From the NCBI RefSeq assembly GCF_943192995.1, contig NZ_CALPCP010000003.1, forward strand, positions 124,001 through 188,000: 64,000 nucleotides of DNA. The letters run 5' to 3'. This DNA comes from Flintibacter muris. GTDB lineage: Bacteria > Bacillota > Clostridia > Oscillospirales > Oscillospiraceae. Shown piece by piece: positions 25,731 through 35,136 of the stretch (positions are counted from its first letter, which is position 1; every line of letters starts with the position of its first letter). Under the pieces are notes generated by a model. The model made no database searches and was not told where the DNA came from. It was given only the letters and a program-made list of their open reading frames with translations. A program made the translations under genes and the position numbers.

Positions 25731-27371
25731 ATGAATATTTCCGCTGAACAGGTATGGAATACCTGCGGTTATGTGCGCTTGTCCCGCGAGGACGGCGACA
25801 AGGAGGAAAGCAACAGCGTCACGGGCCAGAAGGATTTGATCCGTGACTACATGACGCGCCACCCGGAACTGCGGGAGTGCGGCATGAAAGTGGATGACGG
25901 CTACACGGGGTCCAATTTTGACCGTCCGGCCTTTCATGAGATGATGGCGGAGGTCAAGGCTGGCAAGATTAACTGCATTGTGGTCAAGGATTTGTCCCGC
26001 TTCGGCAGGGACCACTTGGGCGTAGGGGAATATCTGGAACAGTTATTTCCCTTTCTGGGTGTGCGTTTTATCGCAATCAACGACAACTATGACAGTCTGC
26101 ACAGCAACGCGGAATCTGATGAGCTGGTTATCCCGTTCAAAAACCTCATAAACGAGGCATATTGCCGGGATACCTCGGTGAAAACACGGAGCCAGCTTGA
26201 GATCAAACGCCAGCGCGGAGATTTCATCGGCTCTTTTGCTGTTTTTGGCTATCGGAAGGACCCGGAGAACCGCCACCGCCTGCTGGTAGATGAATACGCC
26301 GCCGGTGTGGTGCGGGACATTTTCAAATGGAAGCTGGAAGGAATCAGCGCGGGCGATATAGCTGACCGCCTGACGGCGGAGGGTATCCTCACTCCCATGG
26401 ACTACAAGCGGTCCCAGGGGATGCGCTACTCCACGTCCTTCCGGCTGAAAGAGGAATCCGTGTGGGATGCCGGGATGGTGTTGCGGATTCTGAAAAATCC
26501 GGTCTACATCGGCGTGTTGGAGCAGGGGCGCGTGACCACCCCCAGCTACCGGGTGAAGCGGCTGGTGGTGAAGCCCCGCGAGGAATGGGCGGTGGTGGAG
26601 AACTGCCACGAGGCCATTATTGACCGCTACGACTTTGAGACGATCCAGAAGGTGCTTGCCCTGGACACCCGCACCAGTGTCAGCGGCAGGGCGGTAGAAC
26701 AGTTTTCCGGTATGGTGAACTGCGGCGAGTGCGGCGGGGCCATGATTCGCAAGACGGTTTCCTCCGGCAAGAAGAAGTATGTCTATTACGTCTGCGCTGC
26801 CCACAAGAACGAAAAGAGCTGCTTTGCTCACTCCCTGCGGGTGGAGGTGCTGAACGAGATTGTATTGGAGGCTTTGAAAAAGCACATTCAGGACGTGATC
26901 GACCTCTCTGATTTGCTGGAGCTGACCGACACGGCCCAACTTCAGCAGGCGGGTGTGCGGAAGCTCCAAGGCCGTTTGGAGAAGAAGCGGGAAGAAATCG
27001 ACCGCAATCAGGCCCTTTTGCGCTCCCTCTATGAAAGCCTTGCTGACGGCGTGATCGACCGGGACGAATACCAAGACTTGAAAAGGACCTACTCCCGCCG
27101 CCGCGCCGAGGCAGAGGAACAGGCCGAGGCCATTCAAGAGGAAATGAACCGGGAAATGGGCAATCTCTCTGAGGGCCGGGACTGGATAGAGCAGTTTCGC
27201 AAGTACCGGAACATTGACGCTCTGGACCGCACGATGATTGTTTCTTTGATTGAGCGCATCCTGATTTTCCGTGATCGCAGGGTTGAGATTGTCTACCGCT
27301 GGCACGATGAATTTCAGTGGCAGACAGATTTACTCCGGCAAACGGTCCTTCCCGGAAGGGAGGCGGTCTGA
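25731..27371 (+). CDS. large serine recombinase 1 of 4
   Basis: 546 residues. The catalytic domain contains CGYVRLSRED (nucleophile serine) and VVKDLSRFGRDHLGVG. The recombinase domain (about 170-280) and zinc ribbon (VNCGECGGAMIRK with YYVCAAHKNEKSCF) follow, then a coiled coil (KLQGRLEKKREEIDRNQALL). AGGAGAG precedes the ATG. It is first in an operon of four recombinase genes spaced by 1 base or overlapping. Confidence 0.93.
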   Translation: MNISAEQVWNTCGYVRLSREDGDKEESNSVTGQKDLIRDYMTRHPELRECGMKVDDGYTGSNFDRPAFHEMMAEVKAGKINCIVVKDLSRFGRDHLGVGEYLEQLFPFLGVRFIAINDNYDSLHSNAESDELVIPFKNLINEAYCRDTSVKTRSQLEIKRQRGDFIGSFAVFGYRKDPENRHRLLVDEYAAGVVRDIFKWKLEGISAGDIADRLTAEGILTPMDYKRSQGMRYSTSFRLKEESVWDAGMVLRILKNPVYIGVLEQGRVTTPSYRVKRLVVKPREEWAVVENCHEAIIDRYDFETIQKVLALDTRTSVSGRAVEQFSGMVNCGECGGAMIRKTVSSGKKKYVYYVCAAHKNEKSCFAHSLRVEVLNEIVLEALKKHIQDVIDLSDLLELTDTAQLQQAGVRKLQGRLEKKREEIDRNQALLRSLYESLADGVIDRDEYQDLKRTYSRRRAEAEEQAEAIQEEMNREMGNLSEGRDWIEQFRKYRNIDALDRTMIVSLIERILIFRDRRVEIVYRWHDEFQWQTDLLRQTVLPGREAV

Positions 27372-27372
27372 G

Positions 27373-29076
27373 GTGGCGAGGACGAAACGCAAGGTCAATC
27401 CCATTCTGCCGGTAGCGGCCCCCGCAGAAAAGCCCAAGCGGGTATATCAGGCGGGCGGCTATGTCCGGCTGTCGGTGGAGGACAGCGGAAAGCCCGGAGC
27501 GGATACGATCATCAATCAGCGGGAATTGATTCAGAGCTACATTGACAGCCAGCCAGATATGCAGGTCTACGACCTCTACTGCGACAACGGACGGACAGGG
27601 ACCAACTTCGACCGCCCGGAGTTTGAACGGCTGATGGAGGATGTGCGGGCCGGGAAAGTGGACTGCATTGTGGTCAAGGATTTATCCCGGTTTGGCCGTA
27701 ACTACCGGGAAACCGGCAACTATCTGGAACGGATTTTCCCACTTCTGGATGTGCGGTTTATTGCTGTCAACGATAATTTTGATACGCTGACTGCTGAACG
27801 GTCCCAGGACGGCTATATTGTGCCGCTGAAAAATATCATCAACGAGGTTTACAGCAAGGACATTTCCAGGAAGCTGCTGCCTGTATTCGCGGCAAAACAG
27901 CGGAACGGGGAGTTTATCGGTAACTGGGCGATTTACGGTTATCAGAAATGCGCCGACGATTACCACCGCATTGAGCCAGACCCGGAAATTGCGCCCGTGA
28001 TTCGAGAAATCTTTCAATGGCGGCTCTCCGGCATAAGCTATCAGAATATTGCCCGGAAGCTGAACGAGCGGAATATCCCCTCTCCTGGCCGCTATCACTA
28101 TTTGAAAGGTAATTCAAAATCCGAACGATATGCCAACGCGATTTGGAACGTATGCTCCGTTAAAAACATACTGTCCAGCGAGGTTTACCTGGGTCATATG
28201 GTGCAGGGAAGGAAACGCTCCGGGCTTTCTGAGGGCAGAAAGACCTGCCGTGTACCAAAATCCGAGTGGATTATCGTCCGCAATACCCATGAACCTCTGG
28301 TGGATGAAGAAACCTTTCAAGCGGTTCAGCGGATGGCAGAGGACGCCAAAAGCACCTATCATGCGCGAGAGGGAAAATATGACGGATTGGGTGCAACACC
28401 CAATATTCTCCGAAAGCTGGTCTACTGCGCGGACTGCAAGCGGCCCCTGGTGAGATATAAAAACGTGAACAGCAGTATCGGGAGACGCTACTATGTTTAC
28501 ATCTGCCAGACCCACTCCAATGATCTTGCTTCCTGCCCAAAGAAGTATTTCCATGAGACGAAGCTGATTGAGCTTCTTTGGGACACGTTACAGCAGGAGA
28601 TCGCACTGGCTGGGGATTTGGATAAGTTGGTGCGCCAGTACAGCACATCAGCAAAAGCGGCGGGTCGGGAGGCGGCTGTCAAGCGGGAGATCGCTGCTGC
28701 AAGGCAGGCCCTAAGCCGTGCGGAAATGCTCTATGACAGCTTGTATCAGAATTACGCTGATAAACTGATGTCAGAGCGGGAATACACGGAAATGAAGCGG
28801 CAGTACCGCTCCGATATGGAAAGGGCGCAGGCCCGGTTGGATGAGCTGGAACAGCGGCAGAAGGACGAACGCCAGCAGACCATGGAAAACCCCTGGCTCA
28901 CCGCCTGCGGCCAGTTCCGGGAAGAACAGGCGTTGACGGCGGATATGGCCCACGCCCTGATTGAGCGGGTAGAAATTGACGCAGAGAATCATGTATCCAT
29001 CACTTTGCGTTACCGGGATGAATACAATGCCCTGCTCCGGCTGCTGGCGGCAGAGGGAGAGGCGGTGTCCGCATGA
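27373..29076 (+). CDS. large serine recombinase 2 of 4
   Basis: 567 residues from a GTG start one base after the stop of recombinase 1, with GGGAGG just inside the end of that gene. An N-terminal basic extension of about 25 residues precedes the catalytic domain (GGYVRLSVEDSGKPG, VVKDLSRFGRNYRETG). Recombinase domain, zinc ribbon (VYCADCKRPLVRYK) and a long coiled coil follow. It overlaps recombinase 3 by four bases. Confidence 0.92.
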   Translation: MARTKRKVNPILPVAAPAEKPKRVYQAGGYVRLSVEDSGKPGADTIINQRELIQSYIDSQPDMQVYDLYCDNGRTGTNFDRPEFERLMEDVRAGKVDCIVVKDLSRFGRNYRETGNYLERIFPLLDVRFIAVNDNFDTLTAERSQDGYIVPLKNIINEVYSKDISRKLLPVFAAKQRNGEFIGNWAIYGYQKCADDYHRIEPDPEIAPVIREIFQWRLSGISYQNIARKLNERNIPSPGRYHYLKGNSKSERYANAIWNVCSVKNILSSEVYLGHMVQGRKRSGLSEGRKTCRVPKSEWIIVRNTHEPLVDEETFQAVQRMAEDAKSTYHAREGKYDGLGATPNILRKLVYCADCKRPLVRYKNVNSSIGRRYYVYICQTHSNDLASCPKKYFHETKLIELLWDTLQQEIALAGDLDKLVRQYSTSAKAAGREAAVKREIAAARQALSRAEMLYDSLYQNYADKLMSEREYTEMKRQYRSDMERAQARLDELEQRQKDERQQTMENPWLTACGQFREEQALTADMAHALIERVEIDAENHVSITLRYRDEYNALLRLLAAEGEAVSA

Positions 29077-30683
29077 CCGGCGTGACCGCTAAATACATCC
29101 GGTTGTCTGCTGAGGACGTTGATTTAGGAAAAGACGGGAAGATCGAATCCAACAGCGTCACGAACCAGAGAAACCTGCTGGACGCTGTTATCAGCCGCAC
29201 CCCGGAATTGGCGGATTCCCATGTAGTCGAGTTCTGTGATGACGGATGGAGCGGCAAAAACTTCGAGCGTCCCGGCTTTCAAGCAATGATCGCCCAGGTG
29301 CGGGCGGGGAAAATCCAATGTATCGTGGTGAAGGATTTATCCCGGTTTGGCCGTGATTATCTTACAGTCGGCAACTACATTTCCAGCGTATTCCCCTTCC
29401 TGGGAGTGCGGTTTATCGCCGTCAATGATGGCTTTGACAGCATCCGGCCAGCCGATATTGACAGCCTGGAAACCTCCTTTAAGGCCCTCATATACGACCT
29501 ATACAGCCGGGACCTGTCCCGGAAGGTGCGGAGCGCAAAGCGTTTCCGCGCCCAGCAGGGAGACTTTCTTTCCCCTTTTGCTCCCTATGGTTACGTCAAG
29601 GACCCGGCTGACAGAAGCCGCCTTGTGATAGACCCGGAGGCGGCGGAGACGGTGCGGCGTATTTTTCGCATGACGGCGGACGGCCAGAGGAAGGAACAGC
29701 TTGCACGGCAGCTCAACGCGGAGGGCGTACCTACTCCCATGCTTTACAAGCGGGCGGCTGGGTGTACCCGCACCAAATGGAACAATCTGTTTGACGAAAA
29801 CTTTTGGACGGGCGGTCTGATTTATGGCATCCTGCGGGATGAACGGTATGTGGGCAGGGTTGTCTATGGGAAGCATACTCGTGACCGGATCGGTCATGCC
29901 CATGTGGTTCGGGTTGACCGTGAGGACTGGATAGTTGTAGACGATACCCATGAGGGTATTGTTACTCAGGAAGAATTTGACCGCGCACAAGCGGCAATAC
30001 GAGCCTTGGAATGCGGAGCGGTCAAAAATCATAGGCATCCCTTGCAGAAGAAAGTCCGCTGTGCAACCTGCGGCTATGCCATGAGTCGGGTACAGGGGTC
30101 AGCGCCGTATTTCGTGTGCCGTACTTCTCGCATGAATTCCGCCTATACTTGCAGGGTGAGGATACCCGAAGCGGACGTTCTGGATACTGTGTCCGAAGGG
30201 CTTCGTATGCAGGCGTTGATAGCGGTGGAACTGAGACGGTTATGGGAGGAACAGTGCCAGGGCCGGAAAAAGGATATTACCGCCACGAGGAAAAAACTCG
30301 CGGGACTGCGGGAGAAACACCAGCGGCTTTCCCAGCAGGTCAGCGGCCTCTATGAATCCTTTGCATTGGGCGAGATCAGCAAGGCGGAATATCTCACCGC
30401 AAAAGCCGCCGCCGCAAAACAGCGGGACGATGCCGCTGTCCAGATCACCGAGTTGGAGGCCTCGCTGGAGAATATGGACACGGACGGTAGCTTGCGGAAC
30501 GGTTTTGTTTCTGCCTTTGGAAAGTATCAGGAGGTAGAGGAAATTACCGATGAGATTGTGGCGGATGTTTTGAAAGAGGTCCACATCCACCCTGGCGGGC
30601 GAATTGAAACCGTCTGGAATTACCGGGACGAGCTGAAAAAGCTGATACTTGATTTGCAAGGAGATCATCAGGATGGAGAATAA
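29073..30683 (+). CDS. large serine recombinase 3 of 4
   Basis: 536 residues. Catalytic domain: AKYIRLSAEDVDLGKDG and VVKDLSRFGRDYLTVG. The recombinase domain lies at about 160-290; the zinc ribbon reads VRCATCGYAMSRV with YFVCRTSRMN. The coiled-coil segment is shorter than in recombinases 1 and 2. Start ATG overlaps recombinase 2 (ATGA); the end overlaps the small fourth gene by 11 bases. All three long enzymes diverge from each other, so this is an assembled set and not a recent duplication. Confidence 0.92.
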   Translation: MTGVTAKYIRLSAEDVDLGKDGKIESNSVTNQRNLLDAVISRTPELADSHVVEFCDDGWSGKNFERPGFQAMIAQVRAGKIQCIVVKDLSRFGRDYLTVGNYISSVFPFLGVRFIAVNDGFDSIRPADIDSLETSFKALIYDLYSRDLSRKVRSAKRFRAQQGDFLSPFAPYGYVKDPADRSRLVIDPEAAETVRRIFRMTADGQRKEQLARQLNAEGVPTPMLYKRAAGCTRTKWNNLFDENFWTGGLIYGILRDERYVGRVVYGKHTRDRIGHAHVVRVDREDWIVVDDTHEGIVTQEEFDRAQAAIRALECGAVKNHRHPLQKKVRCATCGYAMSRVQGSAPYFVCRTSRMNSAYTCRVRIPEADVLDTVSEGLRMQALIAVELRRLWEEQCQGRKKDITATRKKLAGLREKHQRLSQQVSGLYESFALGEISKAEYLTAKAAAAKQRDDAAVQITELEASLENMDTDGSLRNGFVSAFGKYQEVEEITDEIVADVLKEVHIHPGGRIETVWNYRDELKKLILDLQGDHQDGE

Positions 30684-31056
30684 AAGAGCCTGGATTTATT
30701 GCAGGGTCGCACACCCTGACGCACACGCGCTGGCGGCTCAACAGGCCAGTCTGGAGGCATATGCGGAAGCGCACGGTTTTAAGGTTGTGGGCACGACTGC
30801 TGAACAGGCCAGCGGGTTAGACTTCTCCCGCCGTGGGTTGGCCGAGGTTTCCGGTGCGGTGGCTGATGGGAAAATAGACCTTCTGCTGGTAGCAGACCTC
30901 TCCCGCTTGGGGCGGGATGTTGGAAGGACGGACGCTTATCTGCGCTGGCTGGAAGATCAGTTTGTTGAGGTGGTCTGTGCTGACGGCGCTGTGCCACAGA
31001 CGGCCACCGAGATACTGCGTGAGTTGGTGAACACAAGCAGGACAGATTACAGATAG
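30673..31056 (+). CDS. stand-alone resolvase domain lacking the nucleophile
   Basis: 127 residues corresponding to the catalytic domain only. The position of the essential serine (normally RVS in this motif) is alanine: IYCRVAHPDAHALAAQQ, codons GTC GCA CAC. Other parts of the fold remain, including LLVADLSRLGRDVGRTD with the arginines. It has no DNA-binding domain. It is translationally coupled to recombinase 3 and is preceded by AAGGAG. It may pair with the long enzymes as an inactive subunit or directionality factor; that is inference. Confidence 0.85.
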   Translation: MENKRAWIYCRVAHPDAHALAAQQASLEAYAEAHGFKVVGTTAEQASGLDFSRRGLAEVSGAVADGKIDLLLVADLSRLGRDVGRTDAYLRWLEDQFVEVVCADGAVPQTATEILRELVNTSRTDYR

Positions 31057-31066
31057 TCCCAAGCAG

Positions 31067-31102
31067 GGGCCTCTCCATCCAAGAACTTGGACGGAGAGGC
31101 CC
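31067..31102 (+). terminator. terminator of the recombinase operon
   Basis: GGGCCTCTCC pairs with GGAGAGGCCC, enclosing an inner TCCAAG/CTTGGA stem. The T tail is weak. Confidence 0.7.
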
Positions 31103-31132
31103 TTAATCCGTATAAAATTGGGGTGAAATACC

Positions 31133-31453
31133 ATGGATATTAGATTTGCCGATACGACAGAAGCCGCCTATCAGGACCGGGTTTGCAGTATCCTCGCATC
31201 ACTCAGCCTAATGGTAGACGCTCAAAAACATTCGGGAGATTGTAACGGAAATCTCCGGTGGCTGTACCGACGTGAAATGGAGTACCATTACAGACGAGCG
31301 GTTTTTGAAGCCCTTCGGCTGCTGGGTATTCTGATTCACGACACCGGCATTGTAAATGAAACAAACCTGAACCGACTTTGCGAGAACGGGCACACCGCGC
31401 TGGAAGATTTAATTAGCAGATATGCCAAGTGTTTTGATACTGAGGTCGAGTAG
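31133..31453 (+). CDS. unknown small protein
   Basis: 106 residues, no family recognised, all-helical composition with a slight acidic bias. It contains CNGNLRWLYRREMEYHYRRA and GILIHDTGIVNETNLNRLCE. No strong ribosome-binding site is present (GGGGTGAAATACC at the start is weak). It follows the recombinase-operon terminator and precedes a truncated recombinase. It may belong to the element boundary. Confidence 0.5.
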   Translation: MDIRFADTTEAAYQDRVCSILASLSLMVDAQKHSGDCNGNLRWLYRREMEYHYRRAVFEALRLLGILIHDTGIVNETNLNRLCENGHTALEDLISRYAKCFDTEVE

Positions 31454-31523
31454 TCCCGCAGTTGAAACCATTCGGAAGTGTTCATAGTTTATTTACATTT
31501 AATTTTTGTTCCGTGCTTGACAT

Positions 31524-32908
31524 TGGCGGACAAGGGCTATTCCGGCAAGAACACCGACCGCCCCAAATTCCAGGAGCTGATAGCCGACATCAAGCGGGGC
31601 CTGATTAAGCGGGTGGTGGTCTACAAGCTGGACAGGATCAGCCGCTCCATTCTGGACTTCGCCACCATGATGGAAACCTTTCAGGCGTACAACGTGGAGT
31701 TTGTTTCCTCCACGGAAAAGTTTGATACCTCCACGCCAATGGGCCGGGCCATGCTGAACATCTGCATCGTGTTTGCCCAGCTGGAACGGGAAACCATTCA
31801 GAAGCGGGTGACGGACGCTTACTATTCCCGGTGCCAGCGCGGTTTTCACATGAGCGGCGCGGCCCCGTTCGGCTTCCAACTGGAACCCACCACCATTCAG
31901 GGCATCCGCACAAAGATGATGAAGCCCGACCCGGAAACGGCGGACATCGCCCGGCTGATGTTTGAAATGTACGCCCAGCCCTCCACCTCGTTCGGGGACA
32001 TCGCCCGGCACTTCGCGGACGAGGGCATCCTGATTTATGACAAGGAACTGACCCGTGGCTTTATCTCCCAAATGCTCCGCAACCCCATTTACGCCCAGGC
32101 CGATCTGGAAATGTACGAATTTTTCAAAAGCCAGGGTACGGTGGTGATTAACGAGGCGGCTGACTTCGCGGGGACAAACGGCTGTTATCTCTACCAGGGC
32201 CGGGATGTACAGGCGCGGAAAAACAAACACCTGAAAGACCAGATCCTTGTGGTGGCCCCCAGCGAGGGGCTGGTATCGGCGGATGTGTGGCTCCGCTGTC
32301 GGAAAAAGCTGATGGCGAACACCACGTTCCAGAACGGACGCAAGGCGAAAAATACCTGGCTGGCCGGGAAAGTGAAGTGTGGCCGCTGTGGGTACGCCTT
32401 AATGAGCGTAGGGAACCCGTCAGGCGTTCAATACCTGCGATGCTCCAAGCGGGCGGACAACAAGAGCTGTCCGGGCTGTGGGACGCTCCGCACCAGGGAA
32501 TTTGAGCGGTTTATTTACGGCGAAATGGTGAAGAAGCTGGCACAATTCCAAACCCTGACGGGCAAGCGGGAAAAGGTCAATCCCAAGCTCACCGCCTTAA
32601 ATGTGGAGCTGGCCCGTGTGGAGGATGAAATTGAAAAGCTGCTGAATACCCTGACCGGGGCCAGCGCGGTTTTGATCTCCTACGCCAACACCAAGATTGA
32701 GGAATTGGACGCACAGCGGCAGACGCTGTCAAAGGAAATCGCGGCCCTGTCTGCGGAAACCATGTCGCCGGAACAGATTGAGCGGTTGTCGGTGTACCTG
32801 AACCGCTGGGAAGAGATTGACTTTGACGATAGGCGGCAGGTGGCTGACGGCCTTATCTCTCAAATCCGCGCAACGGGTGAATGTGTCGCTATTGAGTGGA
32901 AAATCTGA
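31524..32908 (+). pseudogene. serine recombinase missing its N-terminus
   Basis: The sequence from DKGYSGKNTDRPKFQELIAD onward is a typical large serine recombinase: KLDRISRSILDFATM, the recombinase domain, a zinc ribbon (VKCGRCGYALMS, RCSKRADNKSCPGC) and a coiled coil. The first roughly 45 residues, including the nucleophile serine, are missing. The frame is open back to 31478, but that 14-residue start (FIVYLHLIFVPCL) is foreign sequence. The gene is therefore catalytically dead and marks a deletion or insertion junction near 31522. Confidence 0.85.
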
Positions 32909-33278
32909 TTTTCAACTATCCATCGTACTTGACTATGGGCTGTATGCCCTTGTCAAGAGATGTAATTTTAATCTATGCGTTCTGAGCAGTCCCTTTTTCA
33001 GCAAAGACATTTTGTATAGATTTTCGCTTACTTGTTGTTAAGTGTCTAATAGTATCTTGGACCTGCTCCGGATACCTTCGTGATAATGCGTTTGCAATTC
33101 TTGCAGTGCGAATGCGGTTAGAATAAAGAAGCGAGTCACAGCCTATCGTCATAATATGGAGTATAAAATCCAAGATTTTATCAAACTACAGAGATTGACC
33201 ATCTACATCATATATAGACTCAATCCCTCACAGGATTCCTGATAACCCATCGTTATCCTTGCTATATGCAGCAATTGT
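32909..33278. other. gap between recombinase remnants
   Basis: AT-richer segment. A minus-strand frame (32973-33173) encodes a 66-residue basic peptide of plausible composition but with no family recognised and no ribosome-binding site. Otherwise nothing is seen. Confidence 0.3.
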
Positions 33279-33461
33279 TTGCCGGATTACCGGGAGGCGC
33301 TGAAGCAGCGGCAGATCTGGTGTGAGGGTACTTTTGCCGCACAGAAATGGGGACACAACCTGACGCGTCTCCTGCGGCGAGGTTTAGAGGCAGCGGAGGA
33401 CCACTGTCTCCTTTCCGCCGCGGCCTTGAACCTCAAAAGAATGATTAAACACTCAGTGTGA
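33279..33461 (+). pseudogene. transposase C-terminal fragment, IS1182-like
   Basis: 60 residues resembling the end of DDE transposases of the IS1182/IS5 superfamily: CEGTFAAQKWGHNLTRLLRR and AAALNLKRM. The catalytic core is missing. TTG at 33279 is only the first possible start in the frame. It lies between two broken recombinases. Confidence 0.65.
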
Positions 33462-33482
33462 TGCCGAAAGGCGTCTTTTTTC

Positions 33483-34480
33483 TTGCCTGAAATCTCCCTT
33501 GTCTCTATATTTCAGGCACTTTGTCAACAGCTCCATAGACGAGCAGAGTTCCAGCGAATGATTCGCTGGTGCAAACGAGGAAAGATTGACCTCATTTTGA
33601 CCAAATCTATCTCGCGCTTTGCGCGAAACACTGAGGACTGCCTGCACTATGTACGAATGCTGAAAGCATTGCGGATACCAGTCATTTTCGAAACGGAGCG
33701 GCTGGATACTTCGCAGATGGACAGCGAATTTTTCCTGGCCATGTTGGGGGCAAATTCTCAGGCTAAGAGCGAAGCCACCAGCAGCCGGGTCAAATGGGGT
33801 GTTCGTGCTGCATTTCGCGAGGGTAAAGTGCGGTACCAATACAAGCGTTGGATGGGTTATCGAAAAGGTGCGGATGGAAAGCTGGAAATCATACCGGAAG
33901 AGGCTAGGGTTATACGGCAGATCTATGACGCCTATCTGTCAGGTAAAAGCCTTCAGGACATCAAGCGCATGTTGGAAGATGAGGGCATTGTAACAAAAAC
34001 TGGGTTGACGGTTTGGTCGATGGGGGGCTATTCAGAACATTCTCCGAAATGAAAAATATGCAGGTGACGCATTGCTGCAGAAGACTTATACCATTGATCC
34101 CATTTCTGGTACCAGAAAGAAAAACGAAGGAGAACTCGCACAGTATTTGGTAAAAAATTGTCATCCTGCTATTATTCCCCGCGAGGTATCAGAATCTAGT
34201 TGAACAGCAAAAGCAAATTGATGATACTGTGATCACTCTGATTGCTCAGTATGCGGAGCGACAGGACTGGGATGGTGATATAGAACCGTTTCGTATACTT
34301 ATAAACAAGAGACGAAGATTTTCACCAAGCCGCTATCCAGAACAACTCCCATTACCTCATAGCTTGGAAACATATGATGACGGCATTGCCCGCCGTGTCC
34401 TGGAAAAAGTTAAAATTATAGATGGGGAGCATCTGCTGGTAACCTTTAAAGGCGGCATTGAGATGGAGCAAATGTTTTGA
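33483..34480 (+). pseudogene. serine recombinase, frameshifted and truncated
   Basis: From about 33545 the frame reads EFQRMIRWCKRGKIDLILTK, SRFARNTEDCLHYVRML and QAKSEATSSRVKWG, a YwqJ/CD-type recombinase lacking its N-terminus. The frame breaks near 34020 (GLTVWSMGGYSEHS); related sequence resumes in other frames (AILRNEKYAGDALLQK-like) and ends with the block at 34229-34480 (RVLEKVKIIDGEHLLVTFKG). At least two frameshifts are present, so the gene is dead. Confidence 0.8.
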
Positions 34481-34489
34481 CATATAGTG

Positions 34490-34551
34490 AGAATGAGCCA
34501 AAACAATTTGGGTAAGCGAAAAGTATCGGCCCAATTGTTTTGGCTCATTCT
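34490..34551. repeat. long inverted repeat after the recombinase remnant
   Basis: GAATGAGCCAAAACAATTTG faces its complement across a 20-base loop, with one unpaired base. It could be a terminator-like hairpin or the end of an excised element. The toxin-antitoxin promoter begins at its right edge. Confidence 0.7.
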
Positions 34552-34580
34552 TGATTATTCGTACCGAATACCGTATAATA
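34552..34580 (+). promoter_or_regulatory. promoter and operator of the AbrB/HipA-like pair
   Basis: TTGATT (34552-34557), 17 bases, TATAAT (34575-34580). In the spacer lies a perfect palindrome ATTCG-TAC-CGAAT (34558-34570), a likely binding site for the AbrB-like antitoxin. Confidence 0.75.
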
Positions 34581-34596
34581 TAATTGAGGTGAGAAC

Positions 34597-35136
34597 ATGG
34601 AACGGCGTATCGCAAGGGTAAATATCAGCTCGGCTGGAGGAACGGCCAGCAGCGACTCCAAAACTTGTAAGATTACCTTGCCTACCACATGGGTAGAGGC
34701 ACTGGGGATTACAGAGAAGCGACGGGAACTGAAGTTGACCTTTGATGGGACAAAAATTATGATGTCCCGCATACTCAGCGGTTCTGAGTTCGCGGAGCAG
34801 CAGCTGGCACAAGGCCATGAGGTACGTGCTTTACGTCTCTATGATCGGGATGCCCTATGCTCTACAATTTATGCGGATTTTACCGCACAGACGGTGATCG
34901 TAGAAAACCAGGCAGTTCCTACCATAAAAACCGCATTTGGAAATAACCTGCTGCCCAACTGGGAGGATTTCCAGCGTTTCCTTGAGGAGCGTTGTATCCC
35001 CCGGCAGCGGGCCGGACTGCGGGAGTATTTAGAAACCTTGGGGTTGGATGAGTATGATCCCTTAGCCATTATTGAGAAAACCGGCGGACGTATGGCGGAG
35101 GATCAGCAATGGCTGACCATTGAGGTGCTGAAATGA
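34597..35136 (+). CDS. AbrB-like antitoxin
   Basis: 179 residues. The N-terminus (about 1-60) fits a SpoVT/AbrB-like swapped-hairpin domain: TCKITLPTTWVEALGITEKR and LTFDGTKIMM. The C-terminal part contains RCIPRQRAGLREYLETLGLD and KTGGRMAEDQQWL, a conserved block that accompanies HipA-like partners in Firmicutes. TTGAGGTGA precedes the ATG. It overlaps the downstream kinase-like gene by four bases. Role as antitoxin and autorepressor is inferred from gene order, overlap and the promoter palindrome. Confidence 0.75.
   Translation: MERRIARVNISSAGGTASSDSKTCKITLPTTWVEALGITEKRRELKLTFDGTKIMMSRILSGSEFAEQQLAQGHEVRALRLYDRDALCSTIYADFTAQTVIVENQAVPTIKTAFGNNLLPNWEDFQRFLEERCIPRQRAGLREYLETLGLDEYDPLAIIEKTGGRMAEDQQWLTIEVLK

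Noticed and set aside
26043..27305. 420-codon minus-strand open frame
   Set aside because: Antisense to serine recombinase 1; no domain or ribosome-binding site.
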